Assembly: GCF_000473205.1 (NCBI RefSeq)
Contig: NZ_KI421507.1
Span: 2,027,945 to 2,091,944, forward strand
Direction of reading: 5' to 3'
Source of the DNA: Pseudophaeobacter arcticus DSM 23566
GTDB lineage: Bacteria > Pseudomonadota > Alphaproteobacteria > Rhodobacterales > Rhodobacteraceae
Length of the DNA stretch: 64,000 bases
Part shown: in pieces, positions 8,836 to 18,188 of the stretch
How the letters are laid out: every line of letters starts with the position of its first letter
How positions within the stretch are numbered: the stretch's first letter is position 1
Notes under the pieces: generated by a model
What the model was told of the DNA's origin: nothing
The model's database searches: none
The model's input: the letters and a program-made list of their open reading frames with translations, nothing else
Position numbers and translations under genes: made by a program

Positions 8836-10998
8836 ATGCGCCGCGCCCTGTTGCTCTCGGTGGTTTTGCCCTGGCTAGCCATCACCTCCCCTGCGGGAGC
8901 GCAGCAAAACGGACCTGCTCCCACTGCGGAGCAGCCTGCGATTCTGGTTGCTGATCAGTTGTTTATCACCCCCGAGCGGCAATTGATCGCAAAGGGGAAT
9001 GTTGAAGCGTTCCAAGGGGATGTCCGGCTACAGGCACAGCGGATCATCTTTGAAGAGAGCTCTGGAACCCTGCAGATCGAAGGCCCTATCCGGATTGATC
9101 AGGGCGGCGACATTACAATTCTGGCCAATGCAGCCGAACTGGACCGCAGCCTGCGCGACGGGCTTTTGACCGGGGCGCGCATGATCTTTAAACAGCAATT
9201 GCAGCTGGCCTCCTTGCAGATGACCCGCGTGGGAGGGCGCTATACGCAGCTCTACAAAACCTCGGTGACCTCTTGCCATGTCTGCGAAGATGGCAAGCCA
9301 CCGCTTTGGCAGATCCGCGCCGGGCGCGTCATTCATGACCAGGTTGAGCAGCAGCTTTATTTTGAAAACGCCCAGGTCAGAATTCTTGATGTGCCGGTGT
9401 TTTACTTCCCCGCCGTGCGTCTGCCAGATCCAAACCTAAAGCGCACCAGCGGCTTTCTGGTGCCCTCGACCCGGACCACCTCGAACCTCGGAACCGGGGT
9501 CAAAGTTCCTTATTTCTTCACGCTTGGCGACAGCCGGGACCTTACCCTGTCACCCTATATTTCGGGCAGCACCAGAACCCTGGAGGCCCGTTACCGGCAG
9601 GCCTTCCGGCGTGGCTCCGTTCAACTCGAAGGGGCCTATACCCGGGATGATCTGCAGCCAGGCGAAGACCGTGGGTACCTCTTTGCGACGGGCCTGTTTG
9701 AGCTGCCGCGAGATTTCCAGCTGGAGTTTGACCTCAAGACGGTTTCGGATGACGCCTATATTGCAGATTACAGCCTGCCCGACCTTGACCGCCTGCGGTC
9801 CGAAGTCACCCTGACTCGCTCCACCCGAGACAGCCTGCTGCACGCGGCTTTGATTAACTTCAAGACCCTGCGCGACAGCGAAGATCAGGATCTCATCCCC
9901 TCCACCATTGGTGAGGCCTATTTTCAAAAGCGTTACTTCCCGACCTCCATTGGCGGTGAGACCCGGTTGACACTTGAGGCCCACGGCCACAACCGCACCT
10001 CTGATCAAGAAGGTAACCTCACCACCGCCAATGGTCGCGATCACGGGCGTTTCACCGCAGATCTTGATTGGCGCCGGAGCTGGCAATTGGCCGGTGGGGT
10101 GCAGCTGGAATGGGAGATCGGCTCTGCCATTGATGGCTTTACCACCTATGACGATTCGTATTTTTCCGAACACAGTTCGCGCCTCACCCCCAGATCCGCG
10201 CTCACCCTGCGCCTGCCCATGTCCAAAACCGACGCCAGCGGCGCCGCCCAGTACTTTGAACCCATCGTGCAACTGGGCTGGAGCAATGTGATCGGAGACA
10301 GCGTTGCGCAAGATGAAAGCAACTATGTCGAATTTGACCAGGCCAATCTGTTGTCGCTGTCGCGGTTCCCGGCGTCGGACGCGCGCGAAGACGGGCTGAC
10401 CCTCGCCTATGGCTTCAACTGGGCGCGCTTTGCCACCAGTGGCTGGCAGGCCTATGCGACGCTGGGCCAAGTGATCCGCCAGGACGCCGACAGCCGTTTC
10501 ACCAAAAGTTCGGGCCTGGGGGGCACCACTTCGGACCTGCTATTGGCGGGTCAATTGAAATTCAACGACGGCATTGCCCTGACCGCGCGCGGCCTGCTGA
10601 ATGATTCTCTGAACTTCTCCAAAGCAGAGGTGCGTGGGGACTGGTATCGTGATGCGCTGGCCGTTTCTGGCAGCTATCTCTGGCTTGGCACCGATCCAAA
10701 CGAGAACCGCATCACTGAAACCTCTGAAATCTGGTTTGATGGCTCCTACAAGGTCTCTCCCAGCTGGAAAGCCAGTGCCAGCCTGCGCTATGATATTTCC
10801 GATGCCCGGGCAACGCGGGCGGGACTTGGCCTAGCCTACAGCAACGAATGTGTGACGGTCGACCTTTCGGTAAACCGTCGCTATACCTCAACAACAAGCG
10901 TAGATCCCTCAACGGATTTTGGGTTTTCAATTTCCATGAACGGGTTCTCAGTCAATAACGGCAGCAAACAGTACAGGCGATCATGCAGACAATCTTGA
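8836..10998 (+). CDS. lptD: LPS assembly outer-membrane protein LptD
   Basis: 720 residues from the ATG at 8836, preceded by GAGG; an ATG at 8818 inside lptG would add six residues ahead of the signal peptide. Residues ~1-23 are a signal peptide ending in GAQQ. A periplasmic OstA/LptA-like jellyroll follows (ADQLFITPERQLIAKGNVEAFQ), then the cysteine pair SCHVCEDGKPPLW and a long beta-barrel region rich in alternating aromatic and polar residues. Another Cys lies near the C-terminus (YRRSCRQS), so disulfides typical of LptD may form. It inserts LPS into the outer leaflet. Its 3' end overlaps surA by 16 bases. Confidence 0.94.
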   Translation: MRRALLLSVVLPWLAITSPAGAQQNGPAPTAEQPAILVADQLFITPERQLIAKGNVEAFQGDVRLQAQRIIFEESSGTLQIEGPIRIDQGGDITILANAAELDRSLRDGLLTGARMIFKQQLQLASLQMTRVGGRYTQLYKTSVTSCHVCEDGKPPLWQIRAGRVIHDQVEQQLYFENAQVRILDVPVFYFPAVRLPDPNLKRTSGFLVPSTRTTSNLGTGVKVPYFFTLGDSRDLTLSPYISGSTRTLEARYRQAFRRGSVQLEGAYTRDDLQPGEDRGYLFATGLFELPRDFQLEFDLKTVSDDAYIADYSLPDLDRLRSEVTLTRSTRDSLLHAALINFKTLRDSEDQDLIPSTIGEAYFQKRYFPTSIGGETRLTLEAHGHNRTSDQEGNLTTANGRDHGRFTADLDWRRSWQLAGGVQLEWEIGSAIDGFTTYDDSYFSEHSSRLTPRSALTLRLPMSKTDASGAAQYFEPIVQLGWSNVIGDSVAQDESNYVEFDQANLLSLSRFPASDAREDGLTLAYGFNWARFATSGWQAYATLGQVIRQDADSRFTKSSGLGGTTSDLLLAGQLKFNDGIALTARGLLNDSLNFSKAEVRGDWYRDALAVSGSYLWLGTDPNENRITETSEIWFDGSYKVSPSWKASASLRYDISDARATRAGLGLAYSNECVTVDLSVNRRYTSTTSVDPSTDFGFSISMNGFSVNNGSKQYRRSCRQS

Positions 10999-12242
10999 CC
11001 CAGGCCTTCTCCGCTTCCTTGATCCGAAGCCTTTCCAGAGCGACGGTGGCTATCACGTTGAGCCTCGCGCTCTCTTCGACAGCAGCGCCACTGGCCGCGC
11101 AGGGGCTGTTTTCACCCGCAGTGACCGTCGACAGCTCTGTCATCACCCATTACGAGCTGCAACAGCGCGCCCGGTTCATGAACGTGTTGCGGACGCCTGG
11201 GAACCCGGAAATCATGGCGCGCAAAGAGCTGATCAAGGATCGGCTCAAACAGGCTGAACTGGCCAGGGTTGGCATCTCCCCCAGCGAGGAAGAGATTACC
11301 GCAGGCATGACCGAACTGGCCGGACGGGCCAATCTGTCGCTCAATGAGTTTCTGACGGTTCTCAAAGACAACGGAGTCGATCCCGAAACTTTGCGCGATT
11401 TTACCGAGGTGGGTATTGGCTGGCGCGAATATATTGGCGGGCGGTTTTTGTCCCGGGCACGCCCCACAGAGGTGGAAATTGACCGTGCAATGGGTCAGGC
11501 GGGTTCCGGCGGGGTGCAGGTTCTGCTGTCAGAACTGATCGTGCCCATCAACGAACAAAACGCGCAACAGGTCCAGAACCTGACCGATCAGGTTGGGGAA
11601 ATAACCAGCTTTGCTGCCTTTTCGACTGCAGCCACCCAGTATTCCGCCTCAGACAGCCGGAACAATGGCGGCCGTCTGCCATGGATGAACCTGACCAAAC
11701 TGCCGCCACAGCTGCAACCAATTGTCCTGGCGCTTGACCCCGGCGAAATCACCGAGCCCCTGCCCTTGCAGGGCGCCGTGGCGATGTTCCAGATGCGTGG
11801 CGTGCGCGAAGTCGTCGGCAGCAACCAGAAATATTCCGCAATCGAATATGCCGCCTATTATCTCCCCGGTGGCCGCAGCCCCGAGACCCTGGCCCAAGGC
11901 CAGAAGATTGCGGATAGCATCGACAGCTGCGACGACCTTTATGGCATCGCAAAGGACCAGGACCCCAGCATTCTGGACCGCCAAAGCCTGGTGCCTGCTG
12001 AAATCCCCCAGGACATCGCCATCGAGCTGGCCAAGCTGGATGACAATGAAATTTCCCTCAATCTAACCCGCAACCAGGGTCAGACACTGATGTTGCTGAT
12101 GCTCTGTGGGCGCACCGCCGAACTGGGCGAAGGTGAATCTCGTGAAACCGTCGCCAATGCTCTGACGCACCAACGGCTGACGTCTTTGGCCGAGAGCTTC
12201 CTTGAACAGCTTCGGGCCGACGCCCTGATCGTTGAGAAATGA
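10983..12242 (+). CDS. surA: SurA-like periplasmic peptidyl-prolyl isomerase and chaperone
   Basis: 419 residues. A signal peptide (ending about residue 40, ...STAAPLAAQ) is followed by a SurA N-terminal chaperone region beginning VDSSVITHYELQQRARFM. One parvulin-like segment lies at about 176-280 (ELIVPINEQNAQQV to GGRLPWMNLTKLPPQL). E. coli SurA has two parvulin domains, so this is the shorter alphaproteobacterial form. It overlaps lptD by 16 bases, and LptD is a classical SurA client, so position and function agree. Confidence 0.9.
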   Translation: MQTILTQAFSASLIRSLSRATVAITLSLALSSTAAPLAAQGLFSPAVTVDSSVITHYELQQRARFMNVLRTPGNPEIMARKELIKDRLKQAELARVGISPSEEEITAGMTELAGRANLSLNEFLTVLKDNGVDPETLRDFTEVGIGWREYIGGRFLSRARPTEVEIDRAMGQAGSGGVQVLLSELIVPINEQNAQQVQNLTDQVGEITSFAAFSTAATQYSASDSRNNGGRLPWMNLTKLPPQLQPIVLALDPGEITEPLPLQGAVAMFQMRGVREVVGSNQKYSAIEYAAYYLPGGRSPETLAQGQKIADSIDSCDDLYGIAKDQDPSILDRQSLVPAEIPQDIAIELAKLDDNEISLNLTRNQGQTLMLLMLCGRTAELGEGESRETVANALTHQRLTSLAESFLEQLRADALIVEK

Positions 12243-13249
12243 CCCGCTCTGGCCTGCCCCAGCGTCCCATCGCATTGAGCTGTGGCGAACCAGCCGGGGT
12301 TGGCCCTGAGATCACCGTAAAGGCCTGGCAGCTCTTGCAAGAGAGCTGCCCCTTTTATTGGATTGGTGATCCACGCCATCTGCCAAAAGACGCGCCCTTT
12401 GCAGTGATCCAGGCACCAGAGGAGGCTCTGGCGCTCTGCGGCCATGCGCTTCCGGTCTTGCCATTGGAGTTTGCCGGTTCCGCTCTCAAGGGCCGCGCCG
12501 ACCCCAAAAACGCGCCGGGGGTTGTGCAGTCCATTGAACGCGGCGTTGCTTTGGTCCAGTCGGGGCAGGCCTCGGCACTTTGCACCGCCCCCATCCACAA
12601 AAAGGCGCTGATTGATGGGGCTCAATTTGCCTTTCCCGGACATACCGAGTTTCTCGCCCATCTGGCAGGCTGCAGCCGCGTTGTGATGATGCTGGCCAGC
12701 CCTGCCCTGCGGGTGGTTCCCGCCACCATCCATATCGCGCTGAGCGAGGTCCCGCGCGCCCTCACCCCGGATCTGCTGCGAGAGGTGATCGCCATCACCG
12801 CCCAGGGGCTGCGCAGCCAGTTTGGCATTGCCCATCCGCGCATCGCGGTGGCCGGGCTGAACCCCCATGCCGGTGAAGGCGGCGCCATGGGGCAGGAAGA
12901 GCTGTTGTGGATCAATGATCTTATCCGCGAGTTGACCTCGGACCAAGTCACTCTCACCGGGCCACATCCGGCGGATACCCTGTTTCATGCTACCGCCCGC
13001 GCCCGCTATGACGCCGCCATCTGCATGTATCACGATCAGGCGCTGATCCCGATCAAGACGCTGGACTTTGATCGCGGCGTCAATGTCACCCTGGGCCTGC
13101 CCTTTATCCGCACATCGCCAGATCACGGCACGGCCTTTGATATTGCAGGCACCGGCCAGGCAAACCCGTCCAGCCTGATTGAAGCGCTGAAACTGGCCCA
13201 GACCATGGCGCAGCGCAGTGCCAACCAGGGCGCGGCAGAGCAACCTTAG
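12239..13249 (+). CDS. pdxA: 4-hydroxythreonine-4-phosphate dehydrogenase
   Basis: 336 residues. It begins with the typical PIALSCGEPAGVGPEITVKAW segment. The three metal-binding histidine contexts are visible: FPGHTEFLAHL, NPHAGEGG and MYHDQALIPIK, together with TAPIHKKALI. The enzyme oxidises 4-phosphohydroxy-L-threonine in the DXP-dependent pyridoxal phosphate pathway. The start overlaps the surA stop by 4 bases. pdxA between surA and rsmA is conserved across many proteobacteria. Confidence 0.96.
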   Translation: MTRSGLPQRPIALSCGEPAGVGPEITVKAWQLLQESCPFYWIGDPRHLPKDAPFAVIQAPEEALALCGHALPVLPLEFAGSALKGRADPKNAPGVVQSIERGVALVQSGQASALCTAPIHKKALIDGAQFAFPGHTEFLAHLAGCSRVVMMLASPALRVVPATIHIALSEVPRALTPDLLREVIAITAQGLRSQFGIAHPRIAVAGLNPHAGEGGAMGQEELLWINDLIRELTSDQVTLTGPHPADTLFHATARARYDAAICMYHDQALIPIKTLDFDRGVNVTLGLPFIRTSPDHGTAFDIAGTGQANPSSLIEALKLAQTMAQRSANQGAAEQP

Positions 13250-13263
13250 GCGGTAGCCTCCCC

Positions 13264-13292
13264 TTGACGCCTCTCAGCCGACTGCCTATCCC
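13264..13292 (+). promoter_or_regulatory. Possible sigma-70-type promoter for rsmA
   Basis: TTGACG and TATCCC are separated by 17 bases in the 101-base gap between pdxA and rsmA. The -35 is good and the -10 weak. The gap itself suggests rsmA can be transcribed separately from the lpt-surA-pdxA run. Confidence 0.3.
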
Positions 13293-13350
13293 TCCCCCAC
13301 CCTTTCTTTGACTGGCGCCCCGCAAGGCCGCGCGCCCTGGACATATCGCA

Positions 13351-14196
13351 ATGAGCGCCATCGACTCCCTGCCTCCCCTGCGTGAGGTCATCGACACCCA
13401 TCAGCTCCTGGCGCGCAAATCGCTGGGACAGAACTTTCTGCTGGATCTCAACCTCACCTCAAAAATCGCCCGCCAAGCCGGCGATCTGAGCGAATGTGAT
13501 GTGCTGGAGATTGGCCCCGGCCCCGGCGGCTTGACCCGCGGATTGCTCGCCGAGGGGGCCCGCCGGGTTCTGGCCGTGGAGAAAGACAGCCGCTGCATGC
13601 CCGCCCTGGCAGAAATTGCCGAGGCCTATCCGGGCAGGCTGGAGCTGATCAATGGCGATGCGCTTGACGTGGATCCGCTGGCGCATCTCACCCCGCCCGT
13701 TCGGATTGCAGCCAACCTGCCCTATAATGTCGGCACTGAACTGCTGGTGCGCTGGCTCACCCCCAAGGACTGGCCGCCCTTCTGGCAAAGCCTCACCCTG
13801 ATGTTTCAGCGCGAAGTGGCCGAACGTATCGTCGCCCAGCCCGGCACCAAGGCTTATGGCCGTCTGGCGCTTTTGGCGCAGTGGCGCGCGGATGCGCGTA
13901 TTGTTCTCTCCCTGCCCCCCGAAGCCTTTAGCCCTCCTCCCAAGGTCCATAGCGCGGTTGTGCATATCACCGCTCTGGAACAACCCCGCTTTCCGGCGGA
14001 TGCCGCCACCCTGTCACGGGTGATCGCTGCCGGCTTTAACCAGCGTCGTAAAATGCTGCGTGCCAGCCTCAAAAGCGTAGCCCCCGGTATTGAAGACCAT
14101 TTGCAAGCCGCAGGTATTGCCCCAACCGAGCGGGCCGAACAGGTCAGCCTGGAAGAGTTTTGCGCCCTGGCCCGCAGCATCAAACCACTGGACTAG
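13351..14196 (+). CDS. rsmA: 16S rRNA (adenine1518/1519-N6) dimethyltransferase
   Basis: 281 residues. The SAM-binding motif I is [12 protein letters not shown], preceded by the family hallmark [16 protein letters not shown], and the catalytic motif is NLPYNV. The C-terminal domain carries [13 protein letters not shown]. The enzyme (KsgA) dimethylates two adjacent adenines in the 3' hairpin of 16S rRNA late in 30S assembly. It is the last gene of the plus-strand run and is followed by a strong hairpin terminator. Confidence 0.97.
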   Translation: MSAIDSLPPLREVIDTHQLLARKSLGQNFLLDLNLTSKIARQAGDLSECDVLEIGPGPGGLTRGLLAEGARRVLAVEKDSRCMPALAEIAEAYPGRLELINGDALDVDPLAHLTPPVRIAANLPYNVGTELLVRWLTPKDWPPFWQSLTLMFQREVAERIVAQPGTKAYGRLALLAQWRADARIVLSLPPEAFSPPPKVHSAVVHITALEQPRFPADAATLSRVIAAGFNQRRKMLRASLKSVAPGIEDHLQAAGIAPTERAEQVSLEEFCALARSIKPLD

Positions 14197-14240
14197 CCTG
14201 TGCAGCCACTGCCGCTGCAGACTCCGATGTGGTCACACAA

Positions 14241-14272
14241 AAAAACCGGCCTTCTTGCGAAGGCCGGTTTTT
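14241..14272 (+). terminator. Bidirectional intrinsic terminator between rsmA and the DUF4167 gene
   Basis: A perfect 14-base stem (AAAAACCGGCCTTC paired with GAAGGCCGGTTTTT) has a 4-base TTGC loop. A-rich and T-rich flanks let it work on both strands, and it lies between convergent genes. Confidence 0.9.
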
Positions 14273-14295
14273 CTATTTCTGTTCCATAGCCGGAA

Positions 14296-15078
14296 TTATT
14301 CGGCCACCTCTGGCGCATCCTCGGGCTTTGGTTTGGGCTTTCGCGGCCGGGGCGCCCGCTTGGGCTTGGGGTCCTGGGCCACCTCTGCCGCAGCAGGGGC
14401 CTCGCCTTCGGCGGCAGGGGTCGGCGCAGCATCGGCGTCAGGTTTCGCCTCCACGGGTTTGCGTCCGCGCGGCTTGCGGGCCGCTGGTTTTTTCGGCGCG
14501 GCAGCGGGTTCTTGCCCGTTGCTTTCCGGTGTGTCCACCAGGCCGCTGTCCTGGGCGTCATCACTGACCACATCGCGGGGGTCAAGCACCTCTGGCTGCG
14601 GCGCGCTGGCCGGATCCTGGCGAGGGGGTGCAGGCCTTGCTGCTACATCGCCCTGGTTCTCAGCGCTGGACTGACCATGTTGAGACTGCTGCCGCCCAGT
14701 ATGAGGTTGCGCCCCTTGATTGGCGGTTGCTTCCCGCTCCTGACGCTCAAGCCGTTCAGCCCGTTCGCGGTCACGATCAGCCTGACGCTCGCGGTTCTGG
14801 CGTTCCTGATCTTCCCGACGGGCATCAATTTCGCGCTGCGCTTCATTCAAAAGCCGCAGGTAATGCTCCGCATGCTGCTGAAAATTCTCGGCAGCAACCC
14901 GGTCATTGCTGAGTTGTGCGTCCCGTGTCAGCTGGTTGTATTTATCAATGATCTGCTGCGGAGTCCCGCGCACCTTGCCCTCTGGGCCGGAGCTGTCGAA
15001 GACGCGATTTACAACATTAACCCCATTGGGGCGATTTCGGTTCGACTTCGAACGCGAACGTGATTTTGACGATCTCAT
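14296..15078 (-). CDS. DUF4167 domain-containing protein, basic and low complexity
   Basis: 260 residues from the ATG at 15078 (MRSSKSRSRSKSNRN). The very basic N-terminus leads into the DUF4167 core (PEGKVRGTPQQIIDKYNQLTRDAQLSNDRVAAENFQQHAEHY), then a long Arg/Glu-rich probable coiled coil and a Pro/Ala/Lys-rich tail (KPKRAPRPRKPKPKP). The composition suggests nucleic-acid or ribosome association, but function is unknown. An ATG 33 bases upstream is possible but lacks support. In this order it commonly sits next to prmC and prfA, as here. Confidence 0.88.
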   Translation of the reverse strand: MRSSKSRSRSKSNRNRPNGVNVVNRVFDSSGPEGKVRGTPQQIIDKYNQLTRDAQLSNDRVAAENFQQHAEHYLRLLNEAQREIDARREDQERQNRERQADRDRERAERLERQEREATANQGAQPHTGRQQSQHGQSSAENQGDVAARPAPPRQDPASAPQPEVLDPRDVVSDDAQDSGLVDTPESNGQEPAAAPKKPAARKPRGRKPVEAKPDADAAPTPAAEGEAPAAAEVAQDPKPKRAPRPRKPKPKPEDAPEVAE

Positions 15079-15302
15079 ATGCCTAACGTAAGCCTTAATT
15101 TCATGGGTCAAGGATCTAATTCAGCGCATCATTGCGCCGGATGATCGACTATTTTGGGCTTGGTGTCGCTGGGAGGTAGAACAACCTCGCCGTTTTAAGC
15201 GACACTTTGAGTAACCACTTTATATGCCCCCAGACAAGGGGCGCGCCTCATATTTCGCGAAGTTTCTTTCAAAAAGACAAATTTTCGCCGAAAAAAGGCC
15301 GA

Positions 15303-16166
15303 TCAGGCTCCGTTTTGGGCCCCGTTTCGGGCAAAGACAACCCGGTCGCGCCCGTCGAGATCCGGCAGGATTGCGATATCCGTCAACCCGGCCTGGTGCA
15401 GCATGGCAGCGACGTCCTGCCCCTGTGTGGGGCCAATTTCCAGACACAGCCGCCCCCCGGGGCGCAGATGTGCCCCCACACCAGCGGCAATCGCGCGATA
15501 CGCCGCCAATCCGTCGCCACCATCCGTCAGGGCAAGGTCTGGCTCGTGCTCGCGCACCTCTGGCGACAGATCCGCCATCTCCTGCAGCGCGATATAGGGC
15601 GGGTTCGAGACAATCAGGTCAAAGCTGCCACTGACCGTGGAAAACCAATCCGATTGCTGGATCTCTGTGCGGGCCTCAACCCGGTGCAAAACTGCATTGG
15701 CGCTGGCTTGCAGGCAGGCGGCCTCGCTCAGATCCACTCCCAGCCCCGAGGCCAGAGGCATCTCTGCCAGCAGCGTCACCAGAATACAGCCAGAGCCAAG
15801 CCCCAGATCCAGCACCCGTTCAAAAGGTTCCGCCAGGGCGACCTCGATCAGGGTTTCGGTTTCCGGGCGCGGGTCCAGTACATCCTTTGAAACCTTGAAC
15901 CTCCGGCCATAGAACTCCCGCTCGCCAAGCAAATGCGACACCGGCACCCGGATCGCGCGCAGTGCAATCAGCTGCTCGTAGCGCTCTGCCACATCGGGAT
16001 CGAGATCCTCCGGGGCAATCAGCGTCACCCGGCTTGCCTCGATCCGGGCGGCATGGGCCAGCAGAATGCGCGCATCTCGGGCGGGGTCATCCACCCCGGC
16101 GGCGCGCAGCCGGGCGGCGGCAGCGGCCATGGCGCGCGCCGCTGTCATGGCCTGAGCGGCAGTCAT
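15303..16166 (-). CDS. prmC: Release factor glutamine methyltransferase PrmC
   Basis: 287 residues. An N-terminal helical domain with an alanine-rich start is followed by a SAM-dependent methyltransferase fold: motif I VLDLGLGSGCILVTLL and the catalytic NPPYIAL. It N5-methylates the glutamine of the GGQ motif in class I release factors. The substrate RF1 gene lies directly upstream, 19 bases away, so enzyme and substrate are cotranscribed. Confidence 0.96.
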   Translation of the reverse strand: MTAAQAMTAARAMAAAAARLRAAGVDDPARDARILLAHAARIEASRVTLIAPEDLDPDVAERYEQLIALRAIRVPVSHLLGEREFYGRRFKVSKDVLDPRPETETLIEVALAEPFERVLDLGLGSGCILVTLLAEMPLASGLGVDLSEAACLQASANAVLHRVEARTEIQQSDWFSTVSGSFDLIVSNPPYIALQEMADLSPEVREHEPDLALTDGGDGLAAYRAIAAGVGAHLRPGGRLCLEIGPTQGQDVAAMLHQAGLTDIAILPDLDGRDRVVFARNGAQNGA

Positions 16167-16185
16167 GGCGCGTCCCTGCTCATTC

Positions 16186-17241
16186 TCATTGCCCCATTTC
16201 AGCCAGCAGCCGCGCCTGATTGTCAGCCGTTAGCGCATCTATGATTTCATCCAGGTCACCCTGCAGGATTTGATCCAGCTTATAAAGCGTCAGGTTGATG
16301 CGATGGTCAGACATACGTCCCTGTGGGAAATTATAGGTGCGGATCCGTTCCGAGCGATCCCCTGAGCCCACCTGGCTGGCACGATCCGCAGAGCGTTCCC
16401 CATCAATGCGCTGACGTTCCAGATCATAAAGCCGTGCACGCAGAACCTGCATGGCAATCTCGCGGTTGCGGTGTTGTGATTTCTCGGCGCTGACCACCAT
16501 GACCCCGGTGGGAATATGGGTGATACGCACGGCGGAATCGGTGGTGTTGACGTGCTGTCCACCGGCACCAGAAGCCCGCATGGTATCAATGCGGATATCA
16601 CCGGGATCAATTTGCACATCGACTTCCTGCGCTTCCGGCAGCACCGCCACGGTCGCCGCAGAGGTGTGGATGCGGCCACCGCTTTCGGTCACCGGGACCC
16701 GTTGCACCCGGTGCACTCCGCTTTCATATTTCATCCGCGCAAAGACGTTCTCGCCCTTGATATGGGCAACAACCTCTTTGATGCCGCCCAGCTCGGTGGC
16801 CTGTTCTTCGATGATCTCGAATTTCCAGCCGCGCGCCTCGGCGTAGCGCTGGTACATGCGCAGCAGATCGCCAGCAAATAGCGCCGCCTCATCGCCGCCG
16901 GTACCGGGGCGGATTTCCAGCATGGCCGGGCGCGCATCTGCAGCATCTTTGGGCAGGAGCGCCAGCTGCAAGGCCTCTTCGGCGGCGGGCAGAGCCGCCT
17001 TGAGCTGCGGAATTTCTTCCGCCGCCAACTCCTTCATATCCGGATCCGACAACATGGCTTCAGCATCGCCCAGATCGGTGAGCAACTGCCGATAGGCGGT
17101 AATTTGTTCAGCAACCGGTTTGATCTCGGAATACTCGCGCGCCAGATCTGCGATCTCAGCGCCGCTGACACCCTCTGCCATTGCGGCTTCAAGATATTGA
17201 AACCGTTGCAGGATCTGTTCTAGCCGCTCTTCGGGGATCAT
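16186..17241 (-). CDS. prfA: Peptide chain release factor 1
   Basis: 351 residues from the ATG at 17241, preceded by GAGG at a spacing of 5 bases. The open frame extends 53 codons further upstream, but that part lacks RF1 character. The stop-codon recognition tripeptide PVT appears in [10 protein letters not shown], and the catalytic [16 protein letters not shown] holds the GGQ loop. It releases peptides at UAA and UAG. The C-terminal basic helix ([20 protein letters not shown]) is complete. It is expressed ahead of prmC. Confidence 0.97.
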   Translation of the reverse strand: MIPEERLEQILQRFQYLEAAMAEGVSGAEIADLAREYSEIKPVAEQITAYRQLLTDLGDAEAMLSDPDMKELAAEEIPQLKAALPAAEEALQLALLPKDAADARPAMLEIRPGTGGDEAALFAGDLLRMYQRYAEARGWKFEIIEEQATELGGIKEVVAHIKGENVFARMKYESGVHRVQRVPVTESGGRIHTSAATVAVLPEAQEVDVQIDPGDIRIDTMRASGAGGQHVNTTDSAVRITHIPTGVMVVSAEKSQHRNREIAMQVLRARLYDLERQRIDGERSADRASQVGSGDRSERIRTYNFPQGRMSDHRINLTLYKLDQILQGDLDEIIDALTADNQARLLAEMGQ

Positions 17242-17314
17242 CCGTGCCTCATTTACTTTTGGGGTATCATCCTGCCACTTTGGCAGCCTGTTGTTTCTGT
17301 GATATGCTAGCTCC

Positions 17315-17635
17315 ATGCAACATGCCAGAGTCCTTATCACATTCGCACTGATCCTGTCGGCAGGCCCTACGTTGGCGGATGTCATTGGCCCGGGTGGCAA
17401 GGTGATCGACTGTTACTGCACTGACAAAAGTGGCGCACGGGTCGATCTGGGTGAAATTCGCTGCCTGGATGTCGACGGGCGACAGTTTCTGGCCCAGTGC
17501 CAAATGTCGCTCAACGTGCCGATGTGGCGGGAAGTGCAGGCCAATTGCCTGTCAGCCGAACTGCAAGCCCCCGACTCGCAAAAGCCTGACCATGCGCCCT
17601 ATTCCGTTGCCCAGGCGGACCTGCCTGATCTCTAA
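17315..17635 (+). CDS. Small secreted cysteine-rich protein of unknown function
   Basis: 106 residues. Residues 1-21 form a signal peptide ending LSAGPTLA. The mature part has cysteines at 33, 35, 50, 62 and 78 ([38 protein letters not shown]), which could form disulfides or bind metal. It is transcribed divergently from prfA, with starts 73 bases apart. I do not recognise a named family. The clean signal peptide and regular Cys spacing make it a real gene rather than a chance frame. Confidence 0.75.
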   Translation: MQHARVLITFALILSAGPTLADVIGPGGKVIDCYCTDKSGARVDLGEIRCLDVDGRQFLAQCQMSLNVPMWREVQANCLSAELQAPDSQKPDHAPYSVAQADLPDL

Positions 17636-17704
17636 ACTCCCGGACTATATCGGTCTCACTGCGGCCTCTTGTTGGATGGCGCAAAGCGTCACGTTCTGGC
17701 CGCT

Positions 17705-18127
17705 CTAGTCCTGGGACCGGGACATCAACGACAACCACCCGTCAATGCGCGACTTGTTGACGCCAAGGTCAGAGCGGCCAAACCGCAGCCGGGCGTAGAC
17801 CTTGAGCAAGTCACCATCCTGACGGGCGGTGGTGTAGTCGGGGAAGCCAATGACCTTGGTGCGGGTCACATAGGTGGCCATGCCCTCCTCGACGGATCCG
17901 GCCAGAAGTTTTGTTCGTGGTGCAGCACTGGCGATCCGGTCAAAATGCTGCAGCCCTTCAGGACCAGTGCGCACGACTTTAAACACACCGCCGCGAAACT
18001 CTTTGTCCTCAGAGAGTTCCGGCTGGGTGTTCCAATCAAAGGGATCAACCGGCGCCAATCTGATAAAGCCAACAACAACAACCGCTGCCGCCAGCAGAAC
18101 CCAAATCAGCATCATAATCTTCCCCAT
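17705..18127 (-). CDS. DUF1499 domain-containing membrane-anchored protein
   Basis: 140 residues. One N-terminal membrane helix (MLIWVLLAAAVVVVGFIRL) is followed by a periplasmic domain containing GFPDYTTARQ and LKVYARLRFGRSDLGVNKSRIDGWL, characteristic of DUF1499. Function is unknown. It lies 61 bases upstream of the ureohydrolase gene end and is convergent with the small secreted protein gene. Confidence 0.85.
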   Translation of the reverse strand: MGKIMMLIWVLLAAAVVVVGFIRLAPVDPFDWNTQPELSEDKEFRGGVFKVVRTGPEGLQHFDRIASAAPRTKLLAGSVEEGMATYVTRTKVIGFPDYTTARQDGDLLKVYARLRFGRSDLGVNKSRIDGWLSLMSRSQD

Positions 18128-18188
18128 CGTGGCCCTGCCCTCTCCTTGGTACCCACAGCCCCCAATCGGGAGGCCGCCATAGAGGAGC

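Noticed and set aside
12080..13243. 387-codon minus-strand frame
   Set aside because: Antisense to pdxA and the end of surA, both strongly supported.
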